Source: JACPDI01 sp035463475 (GTDB taxonomy: Bacteria; Acidobacteriota; Vicinamibacteria; Vicinamibacterales; 2-12-FULL-66-21). From it: DNA of 64,000 bases. The stretch lies in assembly GCA_035463475.1 (NCBI GenBank), contig DATHTE010000014.1, positions 3,183 to 67,182 on the forward strand. Reading direction: 5' to 3'. Both the position numbers and the translations under genes were made by a program. Positions 40,816 to 49,891 of the stretch are shown piece by piece. The first letter of the stretch is position 1. The number at the start of each line of letters is the position of its first letter. The notes under the pieces are model-generated. The model made no database searches. It was not told the origin of the DNA and was given only the letters and a program-made list of their open reading frames with translations.

Positions 40816-41484
40816 ATGGAGACCTCTCTCGTCCTCTGCTCGGCCGGCCTTGACAGCGCGGTGCTGGTCGCGCTCGAGGCGCGCGAGCGCGCGGTGCAGC
40901 CCGTCTACGTCTCGGTCGGCCTCGCGTGGGAGCAGGCGGAGCGCGCGATGCTCGACCGCCTCATTCCGGCCCTGGGCGGCGCAGTCGCGCCCGCGGCGCT
41001 GCTCACGGTCGACATGCGCGACGTCTATCCAGCCGCGCACTGGGCGGTGCGCGGCGTGCCGCCCGACTACGACTCGCCGGATGAAGAGGTCTACCTGGAG
41101 GGACGCAACATCGTCCTGTTGTCGAAGGCGGCGGTGTTCGCCGCGCGTGAGGGAATTGCACGCGTGGCGCTCGGCCCGCTCGCCGGGAACCCGTTCCCGG
41201 ACGCGACGGAGCAGTTCTTCGGCGCGATGGCGCGCGCGCTGTCGATCGGCCTCGACCGCCCGATCGACATCGTGACGCCGCTCACGGCGATGCGCAAGGC
41301 GGACGTCATCCGCCTCGGCCTGTCGCTCGGCGTTCCGTTGAACCTCACGATGTCCTGCATGAACCCGCAGGACGGTGAGCACTGCGGACGCTGCAGCAAG
41401 TGCCGCGAGCGGCACGACGGGTTCGTGGCGGCGGGCGCCGCGGACCCGACGACGTACGCCTCACCAGTTCCGCAGGGTGATTGA
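40816..41484 (+). CDS. queC: 7-cyano-7-deazaguanine synthase QueC
   Basis: The product is 222 aa from ATG 40816. The PP-loop is CSAGLDSAVLVAL (Ala in place of the common first Gly), and the zinc site is CMNPQDGEHCGRCSKC. It makes preQ0 from carboxydeazaguanine. It pairs functionally with the divergent queD; queE is not in the window. Its 3' end overlaps the convergent lipoprotein gene by 24 bp. Confidence 0.92.
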   Translation: METSLVLCSAGLDSAVLVALEARERAVQPVYVSVGLAWEQAERAMLDRLIPALGGAVAPAALLTVDMRDVYPAAHWAVRGVPPDYDSPDEEVYLEGRNIVLLSKAAVFAAREGIARVALGPLAGNPFPDATEQFFGAMARALSIGLDRPIDIVTPLTAMRKADVIRLGLSLGVPLNLTMSCMNPQDGEHCGRCSKCRERHDGFVAAGAADPTTYASPVPQGD

Positions 41485-42369
41485 TCCGTCGCCTGTGCGG
41501 ATGCGCATCAGCCGCCCGCCGGCGCCGATCTTCCCGCGCAGCGAGCGGCGGCGCCGTTCCTGGTCCCCTTCATTCGCGGTCGTCGTCACCTGCACGTCGA
41601 AGTCGCTGCGCACGCGGCCGTCGCCGGTCTGCGCGTCCAGTTCCGCGGCGAACTCCTCCGGAAGGTAGACCGCCACGGTGCCATCCTCCGTCGTGATGGA
41701 CCAGTCCGCGGTCATCGCGCTCCCACGGTCGGCGCGAATCGTGACCGAGCCGTCTCCCGTTTTTGCCCTGACCGCCCCGAGCCGACCGGCCACGCTGATG
41801 CCGCCGTCCCGGGTCGTGAGCGCCATCTCCCCCTCGACGTCCTCGACGCCGATCGAGCCGTCGGCGGTTTCGACGTCGAGATGTCCCCGCACCTCGCTGA
41901 CCCGCACACTGCCGTCGCCGCTGCGCAGCTCGATGCGCCCGTCGAGTCGGCCCGCCCGGATGGAGCCGTCACCCGAACGCGCCTGCAGGGTCAACTTGCG
42001 GGGAACGGTCACGACCAGCCGGGCGTACGACGAACGATGAAAGCCGATGCCCTGAAAGCTCTCGCGCGACGGGCCGGTGACCTCGATGTCGATGCGGTTG
42101 CCGCGCTGCTCGGCCCGGACCTGCATGGACTTGAGCGCATCTTCGTCCGGGCCCCTCTTTTCGACTTCGACGAGGACCTCGTCGCGGTCCCAGGACCGCA
42201 CCTCGATCCCGCCATCGAACGTGTACACGCGGACATCGGGCTCGCCGCTGATCGTGAAGCGCTTCTCCTCGCGGGCGATGCGCTCCTCCGTATCGACGTG
42301 AACCGTGCACGATGCGGAAAGTACGCCCAGGGCCGCGGCCACGACCAGGTGTCTCGTCACCATCCTCAA
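41461..42369 (-). CDS. DUF4097-type beta-strand-repeat lipoprotein
   Basis: The product is 302 aa. A lipoprotein signal ends at LGVLSASC. The body is a series of beta strands with recurring SGDGSIRAGRLDG / TADGSIGVEDV / TGDGSVTIRAD units, the DUF4097 beta-helix pattern. The role is unknown; relatives are often near anti-sigma factors. It is convergent with queC and ends a minus-strand run. Confidence 0.85.
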   Translation of the reverse strand: MRMVTRHLVVAAALGVLSASCTVHVDTEERIAREEKRFTISGEPDVRVYTFDGGIEVRSWDRDEVLVEVEKRGPDEDALKSMQVRAEQRGNRIDIEVTGPSRESFQGIGFHRSSYARLVVTVPRKLTLQARSGDGSIRAGRLDGRIELRSGDGSVRVSEVRGHLDVETADGSIGVEDVEGEMALTTRDGGISVAGRLGAVRAKTGDGSVTIRADRGSAMTADWSITTEDGTVAVYLPEEFAAELDAQTGDGRVRSDFDVQVTTTANEGDQERRRRSLRGKIGAGGRLMRIRTGDGSITLRNW

Positions 42370-42372
42370 ACC

Positions 42373-43569
42373 TCAACTACTGAGACGATCCCGGGAGAAC
42401 GCAAGTTCGCCCCCCACCCAGGTTTGGGCCACGCCGTAGCCGGCGTCCAGCAGCACGAGGTCCGCCACGGCCCCCGGCGCGATGACGCCGTGGCCGGCCA
42501 GCCCCAGCTCGCGGGCGGCGGTGGTCGAGGTCAGGGTGGCCGCATCCCCGAGCGACAGGTTCACGACGGTCACCAGCCTGGCAAAGGCGCGGTCCATGGT
42601 CAGCGTGCTTCCCGCGAGCGTGCCGTCCGCGAGCCGCGCGACGTCCCCCACGGTGATCGGCCGGCCGCCGAGCGTGGCGTTGGATCCCGGCGGCAGTCCC
42701 GAGCCGGCCGTCCCGTCCGTAATCCCCATGACCTTGGATGGACCCTTCGCGGCGATCGCCGCGCGCATCGCGGCGGGATGCACGTGCACGGCGTCCGCAA
42801 TCAGCTCGGCCGCGACCTCATCGCTCTCCAGCACGGCGCCGACGACCCCCGGCGATCGGTGCGTGAGCGGGGTCATGCGGTTGTACAGGTGCGTCGCATG
42901 GCGCGCGCCCGCCTCGATCGCGGCGCGCGCCTGCTCGTAGGTGGCGGCCGTGTGGCCGATCGCGACGCGATGGCCGCGCGCGACGAGCGACGCAATCAGG
43001 TCGATCGCGCCTTCCAGTTCGGGCGCAAGCGTGACGATGCCGACATCGGCCGCCGCGGCTTCGATCACCGCGAGGATGTCCTGCGCGGTGAACTCGGCGT
43101 CCCGCTCGCTCGCGCCGCGCGGGGCGCGGAGGCGCTCCCGTGGCTGCGCGCCCGCGAACTCGGGACTGATGAAGTTGCTTTCGAGATGTGCGGGAAGCAC
43201 CCGCGCGCTTGCCTTGGCGGGCACCGTGCGCGCGCGCCCGATCGCCGCGAGCGCAGACCGCAGCTCGCCGGGAGTGCACGCGATCGTGGTCGGGCAGAAC
43301 GCGGTGACGCCGTAGCGCGGCAGCCGCGCCGCCATCTGGGCGACGGCGTCGGCCTGCACGAGCGTGTCGTATCCCTCGACACCATGCACGTGGACGTCGA
43401 TGAAGCCCGGGACGGCCAGACGGCCGGACACGTCCACGCTCACGTCGCGCGGGCCGCCCGCGCGCGTCCCGCTGACGATGTCAACGATCCGGCCGCCGTC
43501 GATGACGACCGTGGAAGGCCCGGTGACCCGATCGGGGAGCACGAGCTCGGCGCCGGAGAGCAGGATCAC
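42373..43569 (-). CDS. nagA: N-acetylglucosamine-6-phosphate deacetylase NagA
   Basis: The product is 398 aa from GTG 43569, which overlaps the kinase stop (GTGA). Amidohydrolase marks include FIDVHVHGVEGYDTL, HLESNFISPEFAGAQ, VAIGHTAATYEQA, RHATHLYNRMTPL and the catalytic Asp in VMGITDGTAGSG. It deacetylates GlcNAc-6-P in amino-sugar recycling. The kinase immediately upstream probably makes its substrate. Confidence 0.92.
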   Translation of the reverse strand: MILLSGAELVLPDRVTGPSTVVIDGGRIVDIVSGTRAGGPRDVSVDVSGRLAVPGFIDVHVHGVEGYDTLVQADAVAQMAARLPRYGVTAFCPTTIACTPGELRSALAAIGRARTVPAKASARVLPAHLESNFISPEFAGAQPRERLRAPRGASERDAEFTAQDILAVIEAAAADVGIVTLAPELEGAIDLIASLVARGHRVAIGHTAATYEQARAAIEAGARHATHLYNRMTPLTHRSPGVVGAVLESDEVAAELIADAVHVHPAAMRAAIAAKGPSKVMGITDGTAGSGLPPGSNATLGGRPITVGDVARLADGTLAGSTLTMDRAFARLVTVVNLSLGDAATLTSTTAARELGLAGHGVIAPGAVADLVLLDAGYGVAQTWVGGELAFSRDRLSS

Positions 43570-44453
43570 GAGAGCGCGAGCCGCGCGGCGCCGATGGCTG
43601 GGGCTTCCTCGGCGAGCGCGGACATTTCGACGCGGAGGCGCGCGGCGAGCGCGGGAGGGAGCCGCCTTGCGCACTCCAGCCGGACAGGATCGAGCAGCAG
43701 GTCGCCCGCGCGGCCCACTTCTCCGCACAGCACGACGAGCTCCGGATCGATGGTGCTGACCAGGTTTGCGACCGCCATGCCGATGTACCTCGCCGTCTCA
43801 CGGACGACGGAGATCGCGACGCCGTCGTGCGCGCGCGCGCCGTCGTAGACGTGATCGGCGGTGATCGCGTCGAGATCGGCCCCCTTCTCCAGCACGGCGG
43901 ATTGGTCGCCCGCCTGGATTCGCCAGACGAAACGGCGCGCCACGCCGCGCGAACTGGCTTCCGCGTGCAGGCAGCCGGTACGTCGATAGTCCTGCCGCTC
44001 GACGGGGTTCAGGGCGAGCCAGGCAGCGCATCCCGCCAGGCCGTGCGAGCCGTGCCAGAGTTGTCCGTTGAGGAGAATCCCCGCGGAGATCTGATCGCCG
44101 ATCACGAGCGCGACCGCGGTGTGGACCTCCGTGGCGGCGCCCATCCAGTTTTCCGCGACCACGGCAGCCTCGCCGGCGCGGACCACCTCGTCCGGCACGT
44201 CCACGAGCGCGCGGATGCTCCCGAGTGCCTTCATGATCGCGACGTCGGAGGGATCGTGGGCACAGACGCGAGCGGGAATGCGCCCGGCGCCCTCGGGCAG
44301 GACCTTTTGCACCACGGCCTTCGCCGCGCGAGGGAGGTTGCCGTTTGCGGCGCGGCCATCGGCGCGCGACAGGATCGCGGGCGCGCCCGTCCCCAGCGCG
44401 ACCGCCCGCACGGTGCGCGGGCCCATCTCGATCCCGATGGCCGCCGGCGTCAC
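43566..44453 (-). CDS. ROK-family sugar kinase
   Basis: The product is 295 aa. It has an ASKHA-fold N-terminus (AAIGIEMGPRTVRAVAL) and a central region with GDQISAGILLNGQLWHGSHGLAG, the ROK pattern before the usual zinc-binding segment. That segment here is reduced to CLHAEASSRGVAR, without the complete CxCGxxGC. Tandem with nagA it most likely phosphorylates N-acetylglucosamine. GTG 44453 overlaps the stop of the gene before it. Confidence 0.85.
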   Translation of the reverse strand: MTPAAIGIEMGPRTVRAVALGTGAPAILSRADGRAANGNLPRAAKAVVQKVLPEGAGRIPARVCAHDPSDVAIMKALGSIRALVDVPDEVVRAGEAAVVAENWMGAATEVHTAVALVIGDQISAGILLNGQLWHGSHGLAGCAAWLALNPVERQDYRRTGCLHAEASSRGVARRFVWRIQAGDQSAVLEKGADLDAITADHVYDGARAHDGVAISVVRETARYIGMAVANLVSTIDPELVVLCGEVGRAGDLLLDPVRLECARRLPPALAARLRVEMSALAEEAPAIGAARLALS

Positions 44454-44878
44454 CCAGCCCTTTCTTCCGGCGCACCCACGCCGTAGTCCCAGCGCAGCTT
44501 GCGCCCGGACAGCGGCGCGTGTCCGGGAACGCGGAAGAGCGCGCGATCGACTTCGGCGAGCAGCACGCGCAGCCGGTCCTCGTCGGGCGCGGACATCACC
44601 AGCACGCCGCCGCTCTCCTCGGGTGGGAACCGCCTGTCGTCGAAGTAATCGCGGTCGAGCGACACCAGCGTGCGACGCAGCTGGCGCGCCAGGCGGTAGT
44701 GCTCGGTGTCGCGCGCGCGCCTCAGGTCCTCGTGCTCCAGGACGAAGAAGACGTCCCAGTTCAAGTCCTGGCGCATGAAGCTGACGATGCCGGCAGGCAG
44801 GTTCGCGTCCGCGTAGATGCGCGGCTGCTCGGCCTGGCGCTCGACGTGCGGTCCGAGTTCAGAAGCGAGTGTTCCCAT
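44450..44878 (-). CDS. PIN-like (DUF5615-type) protein
   Basis: The product is 142 aa. The core reads PRIYADANLPAGIVSFMRQ, then DTEHYRLARQLRRTLVSLDRDYFDD, the Asp pattern of DUF5615 PIN-like domains. Relatives are often toxin-type nucleases, but here it is translationally coupled (GTGA) to the ROK kinase and I see no antitoxin. It may have a housekeeping role. Confidence 0.75.
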   Translation of the reverse strand: MGTLASELGPHVERQAEQPRIYADANLPAGIVSFMRQDLNWDVFFVLEHEDLRRARDTEHYRLARQLRRTLVSLDRDYFDDRRFPPEESGGVLVMSAPDEDRLRVLLAEVDRALFRVPGHAPLSGRKLRWDYGVGAPEERAG

Positions 44879-44888
44879 CGGTTGATCG

Positions 44889-46055
44889 CTACCTGTGTCG
44901 TTCGAGATCGGGCATGACGTCGGGCGGCACCGGCTCCGCCTTGCGGCCGCGCGCTTCCTTCGCCTGGCGCGAGAGCTCGGCGACCAGCTGTTCGCGCTTG
45001 AGATAGAGGTCCCTGCGAGCGCGCCTGCCGCGCTCGGACGCGAGCGCGTATTCGCAGAAGAGCGGAAACGCGATCGTCGAGTCGGCGTACGCCACCACCG
45101 TGTCCGGCAGCACGCCCGGATTCACTTTCCCCCAGCTCACCGCTTCCGACGGCGTCGCGCCCGACAGACCGCCCCACACCACCTGGTCGGTGGTGATCTG
45201 GATGAAGTAGTCGTTTCCCCCTTTGGGGATCCCGTACACCTCCCAGAGCGTGGGCTGTCCCTGCAGATAGAAGTTCTTCGGCGAGCCTCCACCCAGGATC
45301 ACGCACCCGTTCTTCCGCCCTGCCAGGATGATCGCGCAGACCTCGTTCACGTCGAGGCTCGGGTCGATCATCAGCGTGCCGCCGTTCATCAGCTCGTGAT
45401 AGGCGATGTTCATCCCGATCGAGCTGTCCCCCGGCGACGAGGTGTAGATCGGCACGTGGCACTTCGCCGCGCGGGCGACCACCGAGTGTTCCTCGCAGCC
45501 GGGGAACTTCTGCAGCAGGTCGCGGCCGAGCCGGCAGTGTAGTTCCGCAGTGGACATCGCCCCCGACAGCCGTTCGCGCACGAGGAAGTCGCGAATGTAC
45601 TTGTCGGTCTCGAGCAGCACGTCCGACGGGAACAGTACGTCGTAGATCCGGATAATCCCCTGTTCGTACAGCTCCACGTCGTCCAGGAAGGGGGAACCGC
45701 GGTGGAGCGTGAAGTTCATCGCGTAATGCAGGTCGTGATAGAGGTTCGCGCCCGTGCTGATGACGAAATCCACCAGGCCGCGCTCCATCAGCTCGATCAC
45801 ACAGCCGCCGAGGCCGGCAGGGGTGAGCGCGCCCGCGACCGTGAGCCCGATGGTGGTGTCGTTCTCGGGGGCCAGCATCTTGTCGGTGAAGATCTGGCAG
45901 GCCTCGGCCAGGCGCCCGGCGTTGAACGCCTGGAACCCCTCGTCGATTAACTGCCGGATGTCCTGGCTGCCGCGGGGGCGGTAGTAGCGAATCGGCCGGC
46001 CCGTCAGGTACTTCTGCGGATTGTGGCCCGGCGACCCGGGTGCGCGATGGGGCAC
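44889..46055 (-). CDS. Deoxyhypusine-synthase-family protein
   Basis: The product is 388 aa. DHS-fold motifs are visible: TVAGALTPAGLGGCVIELM, FVISTGANLYHDLHYAMN, and the lysine motif VILGGGSPKNFYLQ, where DHS attaches the aminobutyl group. Bacteria lack eIF5A, so such proteins likely use another acceptor, for instance a polyamine (homospermidine synthase-like). It starts a minus-strand group with the PIN-like, kinase and nagA genes. Confidence 0.88.
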   Translation of the reverse strand: MPHRAPGSPGHNPQKYLTGRPIRYYRPRGSQDIRQLIDEGFQAFNAGRLAEACQIFTDKMLAPENDTTIGLTVAGALTPAGLGGCVIELMERGLVDFVISTGANLYHDLHYAMNFTLHRGSPFLDDVELYEQGIIRIYDVLFPSDVLLETDKYIRDFLVRERLSGAMSTAELHCRLGRDLLQKFPGCEEHSVVARAAKCHVPIYTSSPGDSSIGMNIAYHELMNGGTLMIDPSLDVNEVCAIILAGRKNGCVILGGGSPKNFYLQGQPTLWEVYGIPKGGNDYFIQITTDQVVWGGLSGATPSEAVSWGKVNPGVLPDTVVAYADSTIAFPLFCEYALASERGRRARRDLYLKREQLVAELSRQAKEARGRKAEPVPPDVMPDLERHR

Positions 46056-46176
46056 GTGACGTCCTCCAGCGGGGGAGAATGGCCGCAGGCTCGCTCAAGT
46101 TTACCGCACGAACGGCCGAAAAATATTGACAGACCGGCCGCCGCCGGAGGATTGTACTTATCTCCCCCGCCGCAGA

Positions 46177-46608
46177 ATGAACGATTCCGCCGCCCTGTGG
46201 GTGCTCGTGGCTGTCCTCGTTGCGGCCGTCGCCGCGTTCACCTGGGGTGTGTTCCGGAAGGGGCGCCAGATGGCTGGCGAGCACGTATTCCGGGCGAGCC
46301 GCCTGAGCTCCGGCAACCGGCTGTTTCCGACCCAGGTGGCCATCACCCCCACCAGCGTCGTGCACTACCAGCCGCAGTGGATCGGCCGGTTGGAACATTC
46401 AATCCACCTGGCGCACGTCGCATCGGTCAGGATCGACACGAACCTCCTCTTCTCCGACGTCTACATCGAGACGAGCGGCGGCGCCGCGCCGATTCGCTGC
46501 CGCGGACACCGGAAGGGTGACGCGGAAGCCATGAAGCGGCTGATCGAGCGCTTCCAGTCCGAGTATTACCAGGGACGGCCCACGCCCACGGGCCAGGGAA
46601 CGGTGTGA
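46177..46608 (+). CDS. Membrane-anchored protein with a PH-like domain
   Basis: The product is 143 aa from ATG 46177. One N-terminal membrane segment (ALWVLVAVLVAAVAAFTWGV) is followed by a cytosolic beta-rich domain with an ITPTSVVHYQPQWIGRLEHS strand pattern. It resembles small PH-like proteins, but no family is certain. It ends 1 nt before the sigma-54 activator gene, so the two are co-transcribed. Confidence 0.7.
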   Translation: MNDSAALWVLVAVLVAAVAAFTWGVFRKGRQMAGEHVFRASRLSSGNRLFPTQVAITPTSVVHYQPQWIGRLEHSIHLAHVASVRIDTNLLFSDVYIETSGGAAPIRCRGHRKGDAEAMKRLIERFQSEYYQGRPTPTGQGTV

Positions 46609-46609
46609 C

Positions 46610-47950
46610 GTGGACCCCATGACCGTGCCGGTCCGGCAGCCGACGGAGCTGGAAGCGCGGTTCCAGACACTCGTCCAGTCCCCGCTGCGGGCGGGGTTGC
46701 TGCGCTTCCTGCGTTCCAGGCCGGACGAATCCCTCGACATCGAGTCGCTGATGCAGACCTTCGGCCGCATGCGGCTGGACGTGGACAACTGCATCCGCGA
46801 ATTGGTCGCCTTCGGCCTCGTGCAGCGCCTCGGGCCCGCATCCCATCCGCGCTTTGCGTTCAAGCCCCCGGAGAGCGCCGCGCTCGTGGCGATCCTGGAG
46901 GACTTCTTCCAGAGCCGCGCCACGGTCAGCCACGAGGACCGTTCCCCGTCGGTGCAGCGGTTCCGCGAGATGATCGGCCGCGACGAGAAGATGCTCATCA
47001 TCTTCGAGTGGATCCGGACCGCCGCGAAATCAGACATTTCGGTGCTGATTCTCGGCCCGACCGGGTCGGGCAAGGAAGTGGTCGCGCGCATGATCCACGA
47101 GCTGAGCCGCCGCGGGACCAACCGGTTCCAGGCGGTGAACTGCGCGGCGCTCCCCGACACGCTGTTCGAATCGGAGATCTTCGGCTACGAGAAAGGTGCG
47201 TTCACCGGCGCCCACGAGCGCAAGCCCGGACGGCTCGAGCTGGCGAACAACGGCACGCTCTTCCTCGACGAGATCGGCGATCTCTCCATCGTCGCCCAGG
47301 CCAAGCTTCTGCGCGTCCTCGAGGATCGGCGCTTCGAGCGGCTCGGCGGCAACCAGTCGATCGAAGTGAACTTCCGCCTGATCTCCGCGACCAACCGCCC
47401 GCTCGACCTGTTCGTGCGCGATGGCCGTTTCCGCGAGGACCTTTACTACCGGGTCAACGCGTTTTCGATCCGGCTGCCGTCGCTGCGAGAGCGGGCGATC
47501 GACATCCCGGTGCTCGCGCAGCGGTTCCTCGCCCGCTACTGCATCAACAACGGTCTGCCGATCGATGCGAAGGCGTTCTCCAAGGACGCCGTGGACGTGC
47601 TGATGCAGTATCACTGGCCGGGCAACATCCGCGAGCTCGAGAGCACGGTCTCGCGCGCGGCGCTGTCCTGCTCGGACCGGTTGATTCGCCAGCAGGACAT
47701 CGAGTTCCTCCACGCCCAGGAAGCGCCGAGCGACACCTCCCACGAGCGCATGCCGTCGCTGCGGGAAGCCGAACGGGCTCACATCAGCCGGGTGCTCGAG
47801 AGCGTCGACTGGAACAAGAAACAGGCGGCGCGCATCCTGGACATCAGCCGCGGCACGCTCTACCGGAAGATCCTCGAATACAATCTTGAAAGCGAGCCCA
47901 CAAAACAGTCTCGAAACGGAACAGCCCGCGTGAGCCACGACGCGCAATAA
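46610..47950 (+). CDS. Sigma-54-dependent transcription activator
   Basis: The product is 446 aa. An N-terminal winged-helix-like region (about 15-80) replaces the usual receiver domain. The AAA+ domain (about 120-360) has Walker A GPTGSGKE, the sigma-54 contact loop GAFTGA near 195, Walker B GTLFLDEIGDL and the arginine finger region FREDLYYRVN. A Fis-type helix-turn-helix ends the protein (KKQAARILDISRGTLYRKI). GTG 46610 starts 1 nt after the previous stop. The signal input is unknown; no conserved -24/-12 site is clear nearby. Confidence 0.92.
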   Translation: MDPMTVPVRQPTELEARFQTLVQSPLRAGLLRFLRSRPDESLDIESLMQTFGRMRLDVDNCIRELVAFGLVQRLGPASHPRFAFKPPESAALVAILEDFFQSRATVSHEDRSPSVQRFREMIGRDEKMLIIFEWIRTAAKSDISVLILGPTGSGKEVVARMIHELSRRGTNRFQAVNCAALPDTLFESEIFGYEKGAFTGAHERKPGRLELANNGTLFLDEIGDLSIVAQAKLLRVLEDRRFERLGGNQSIEVNFRLISATNRPLDLFVRDGRFREDLYYRVNAFSIRLPSLRERAIDIPVLAQRFLARYCINNGLPIDAKAFSKDAVDVLMQYHWPGNIRELESTVSRAALSCSDRLIRQQDIEFLHAQEAPSDTSHERMPSLREAERAHISRVLESVDWNKKQAARILDISRGTLYRKILEYNLESEPTKQSRNGTARVSHDAQ

Positions 47951-48241
47951 CAGGCAAACGTTGTCCCGGCAGGCACTTAACGGTGTGTCGCGGCGGAACA
48001 CCCGCACGCTCTGTCCGCTCAGCAGTAAACTGTTGACTGTGCGTGACTTCCCTCGGCCGGTGTTCCATGACGGCACAGGAGCAGGTTCGGATGGCGCGAT
48101 CTGACGCGCCTCCAGCACCCCCTGCGGGTCCCGCAACTCCTTGAATCTGAGAGGAATCACGGTTCCGACCGATATGTGCGGTGTGGGGCAGCGCTCTTGC
48201 ACACTCCCGCGCGTTCGGCACAGGCACCCTGCGGAACTGCA
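47951..48241. other. Spacer before the subtilase gene
   Basis: No convincing gene is present on either strand. TTGACT occurs at about 48032 but has no good -10 at 17 bp. I found no clear sigma-54 -24/-12 site, although the preceding gene is a sigma-54 activator. Confidence 0.5.
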
Positions 48242-49873
48242 ATGCTGACGCGTCTGCTCCTCGCGCTCGCGGTGCTGTGTGCTGCCGCTCCCGCCCGGGC
48301 GGGGCACGCAGGCGATCCACCCACCAGCGACCTTCCCAGCGGCCGCGTTGGAGGCGCCACCCGCGTCATCGTCCAGGCCCGCGACGGCCAGTCGCTCGAG
48401 ACACTCTTTGAGTTGGTTGGCGCGAGACGGGTCCGCAGCCTGCGCGCCGTCGGAGCCGACGTTGTCGAAGTCGACGACGCGGCGCTGCCGACGCTGGCCG
48501 GTGACCCGCGCGTGCGTGCCGTCAGCGTGGATCGTCCGGTGGCGTCCACCATGGAGCGCGCCGCGGCTGCAGTCGGCGCCCGCTGGGTGCGCGAGTCGCT
48601 GGGGTTCGACGGCGCCGGCGTCGGCGTCGCGCTCGTGGACTCGGGGGTCACGGCGTGGCACGACGATCTGGCCGGTCATGCCGGGCAGCGCGTCGTGCAT
48701 TTCGTGGACTTCGTGAACCGCAGGCCGAACGCGTACGACGACTTCGGACACGGTACGCATGTCGCCGGAATCGTCGCGGGCAACGGATTCACCTCGGACG
48801 GCGCGCGAGCGGGCATCGCGCCCGGCGCGTCGCTCGTGGCGCTGAAAGTGCTCGACGAGTCCGGAGACGGCTACGTGAGCGATGTCATCGCGGCGATCGA
48901 CTACGCCATCGAGCACCGCGACGAGTTCAACATCCGCGTCATGAACCTGTCGGTCGCCGCGGCGCCTACCGAGTCGTACCACACGGACCCGCTCACGCTG
49001 GCGGCACGGCGCGCGACCGAGGCGGGGATCGTCGTGGTGTGCGCGTCGGGCAACATGGGACGGACCGCCGCGGGAGAGTCAATCTACGGCGGCATCACGG
49101 CGCCGGGCAACGCGCCGTGGGTGCTCACGGTCGGCGCTGCGACACACAACGGCACGGTCGAGCGCGAAGACGACACGGTCGCGTCGTTCAGCTCCCGCGG
49201 TCCGACGCGCTTCGACAACGCAGCCAAGCCGGACATCGTAGCGCCGGGGGTCGGGATCGAGTCGCTCAGCCAGCCGGGGAGCGCGCTGTACCGGGCGCGG
49301 CCGCAGATGCGGCTGTGGGGCACGGTGGAAACGGCGGACCCGCCGTACTTCAGCATGTCCGGGACGAGCATGGCCGCGCCGGTGGTCGCCGGGACGGTCG
49401 CGCTCATGGTCCAGGCAAATCCGTCGCTCACGCCCAACGCCATCAAGGCGATCCTCCAGTACACGGCCGAACCGCGCAAAGACCTCGACCTCCTCACGCA
49501 GGGCGCCGGGTTCCTGAACGCTCGCGGCGCGGTCCAACTGGCGGCGTGGTTCGGCACGCCTGACGCTCCGGTAGACGAAGACACCACGACGTGGAGCCGC
49601 CGGATCCACTGGGGCAATCACCGCGTCAGTGGCGGCGTGATCATGCCCGACGCCAGCGCGTGGGCCGCGAGCACCATCTGGGGCGCCGCGTTTGACGCGA
49701 ACGGCGACAACATCGTGTGGGGGACGATGGCTGGAAGCGAAGGGCTTCTGTGGGGCACCGCGTGCGCGACCGAGCGTTGCGAGAGCATCGCCTGGGGCGC
49801 GCCCGGCGACGACAACTTCGTGTGGGGCACGTCAGACGACCAGGAAATCGTCTGGGGCGCCAGGAGACGGTAA
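48242..49873 (+). CDS. Secreted S8 subtilisin-like serine protease with C-terminal WG repeats
   Basis: The product is 543 aa. Signal peptide about 1-20 (LLLALAVLCAAAPARA); an inhibitor-like propeptide about 40-100; then the subtilase domain with catalytic Asp133 (VALVDSG), His170 (DFGHGTHVAG) and Ser376 (SGTSMAAPV). The last 75 residues contain spaced Trp-Gly motifs (RIHWGN, TIWGAA, NIVWGT, LLWGT, SIAWGA, NFVWGT, EIVWGA), a possible anchoring or sorting tail. It is exported and presumably self-cleaving. Confidence 0.9.
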   Translation: MLTRLLLALAVLCAAAPARAGHAGDPPTSDLPSGRVGGATRVIVQARDGQSLETLFELVGARRVRSLRAVGADVVEVDDAALPTLAGDPRVRAVSVDRPVASTMERAAAAVGARWVRESLGFDGAGVGVALVDSGVTAWHDDLAGHAGQRVVHFVDFVNRRPNAYDDFGHGTHVAGIVAGNGFTSDGARAGIAPGASLVALKVLDESGDGYVSDVIAAIDYAIEHRDEFNIRVMNLSVAAAPTESYHTDPLTLAARRATEAGIVVVCASGNMGRTAAGESIYGGITAPGNAPWVLTVGAATHNGTVEREDDTVASFSSRGPTRFDNAAKPDIVAPGVGIESLSQPGSALYRARPQMRLWGTVETADPPYFSMSGTSMAAPVVAGTVALMVQANPSLTPNAIKAILQYTAEPRKDLDLLTQGAGFLNARGAVQLAAWFGTPDAPVDEDTTTWSRRIHWGNHRVSGGVIMPDASAWAASTIWGAAFDANGDNIVWGTMAGSEGLLWGTACATERCESIAWGAPGDDNFVWGTSDDQEIVWGARRR

Positions 49874-49891
49874 CCAGGAGCTGGTCAACAG

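Noticed and set aside
44450..44878. Toxin of a toxin-antitoxin pair
   Set aside because: It has a PIN-like core, but no small partner gene is adjacent and it is coupled to a sugar kinase gene.
46056..46176. TTGACA promoter for the PH-like gene
   Set aside because: TTGACA is present near 46126, but no -10-like hexamer lies 15-19 bp downstream.
47951..48241. Sigma-54 (-24/-12) promoter before the subtilase
   Set aside because: Several GGCAC or GCACC stretches exist, but none has a GC doublet at the right 10-bp distance.
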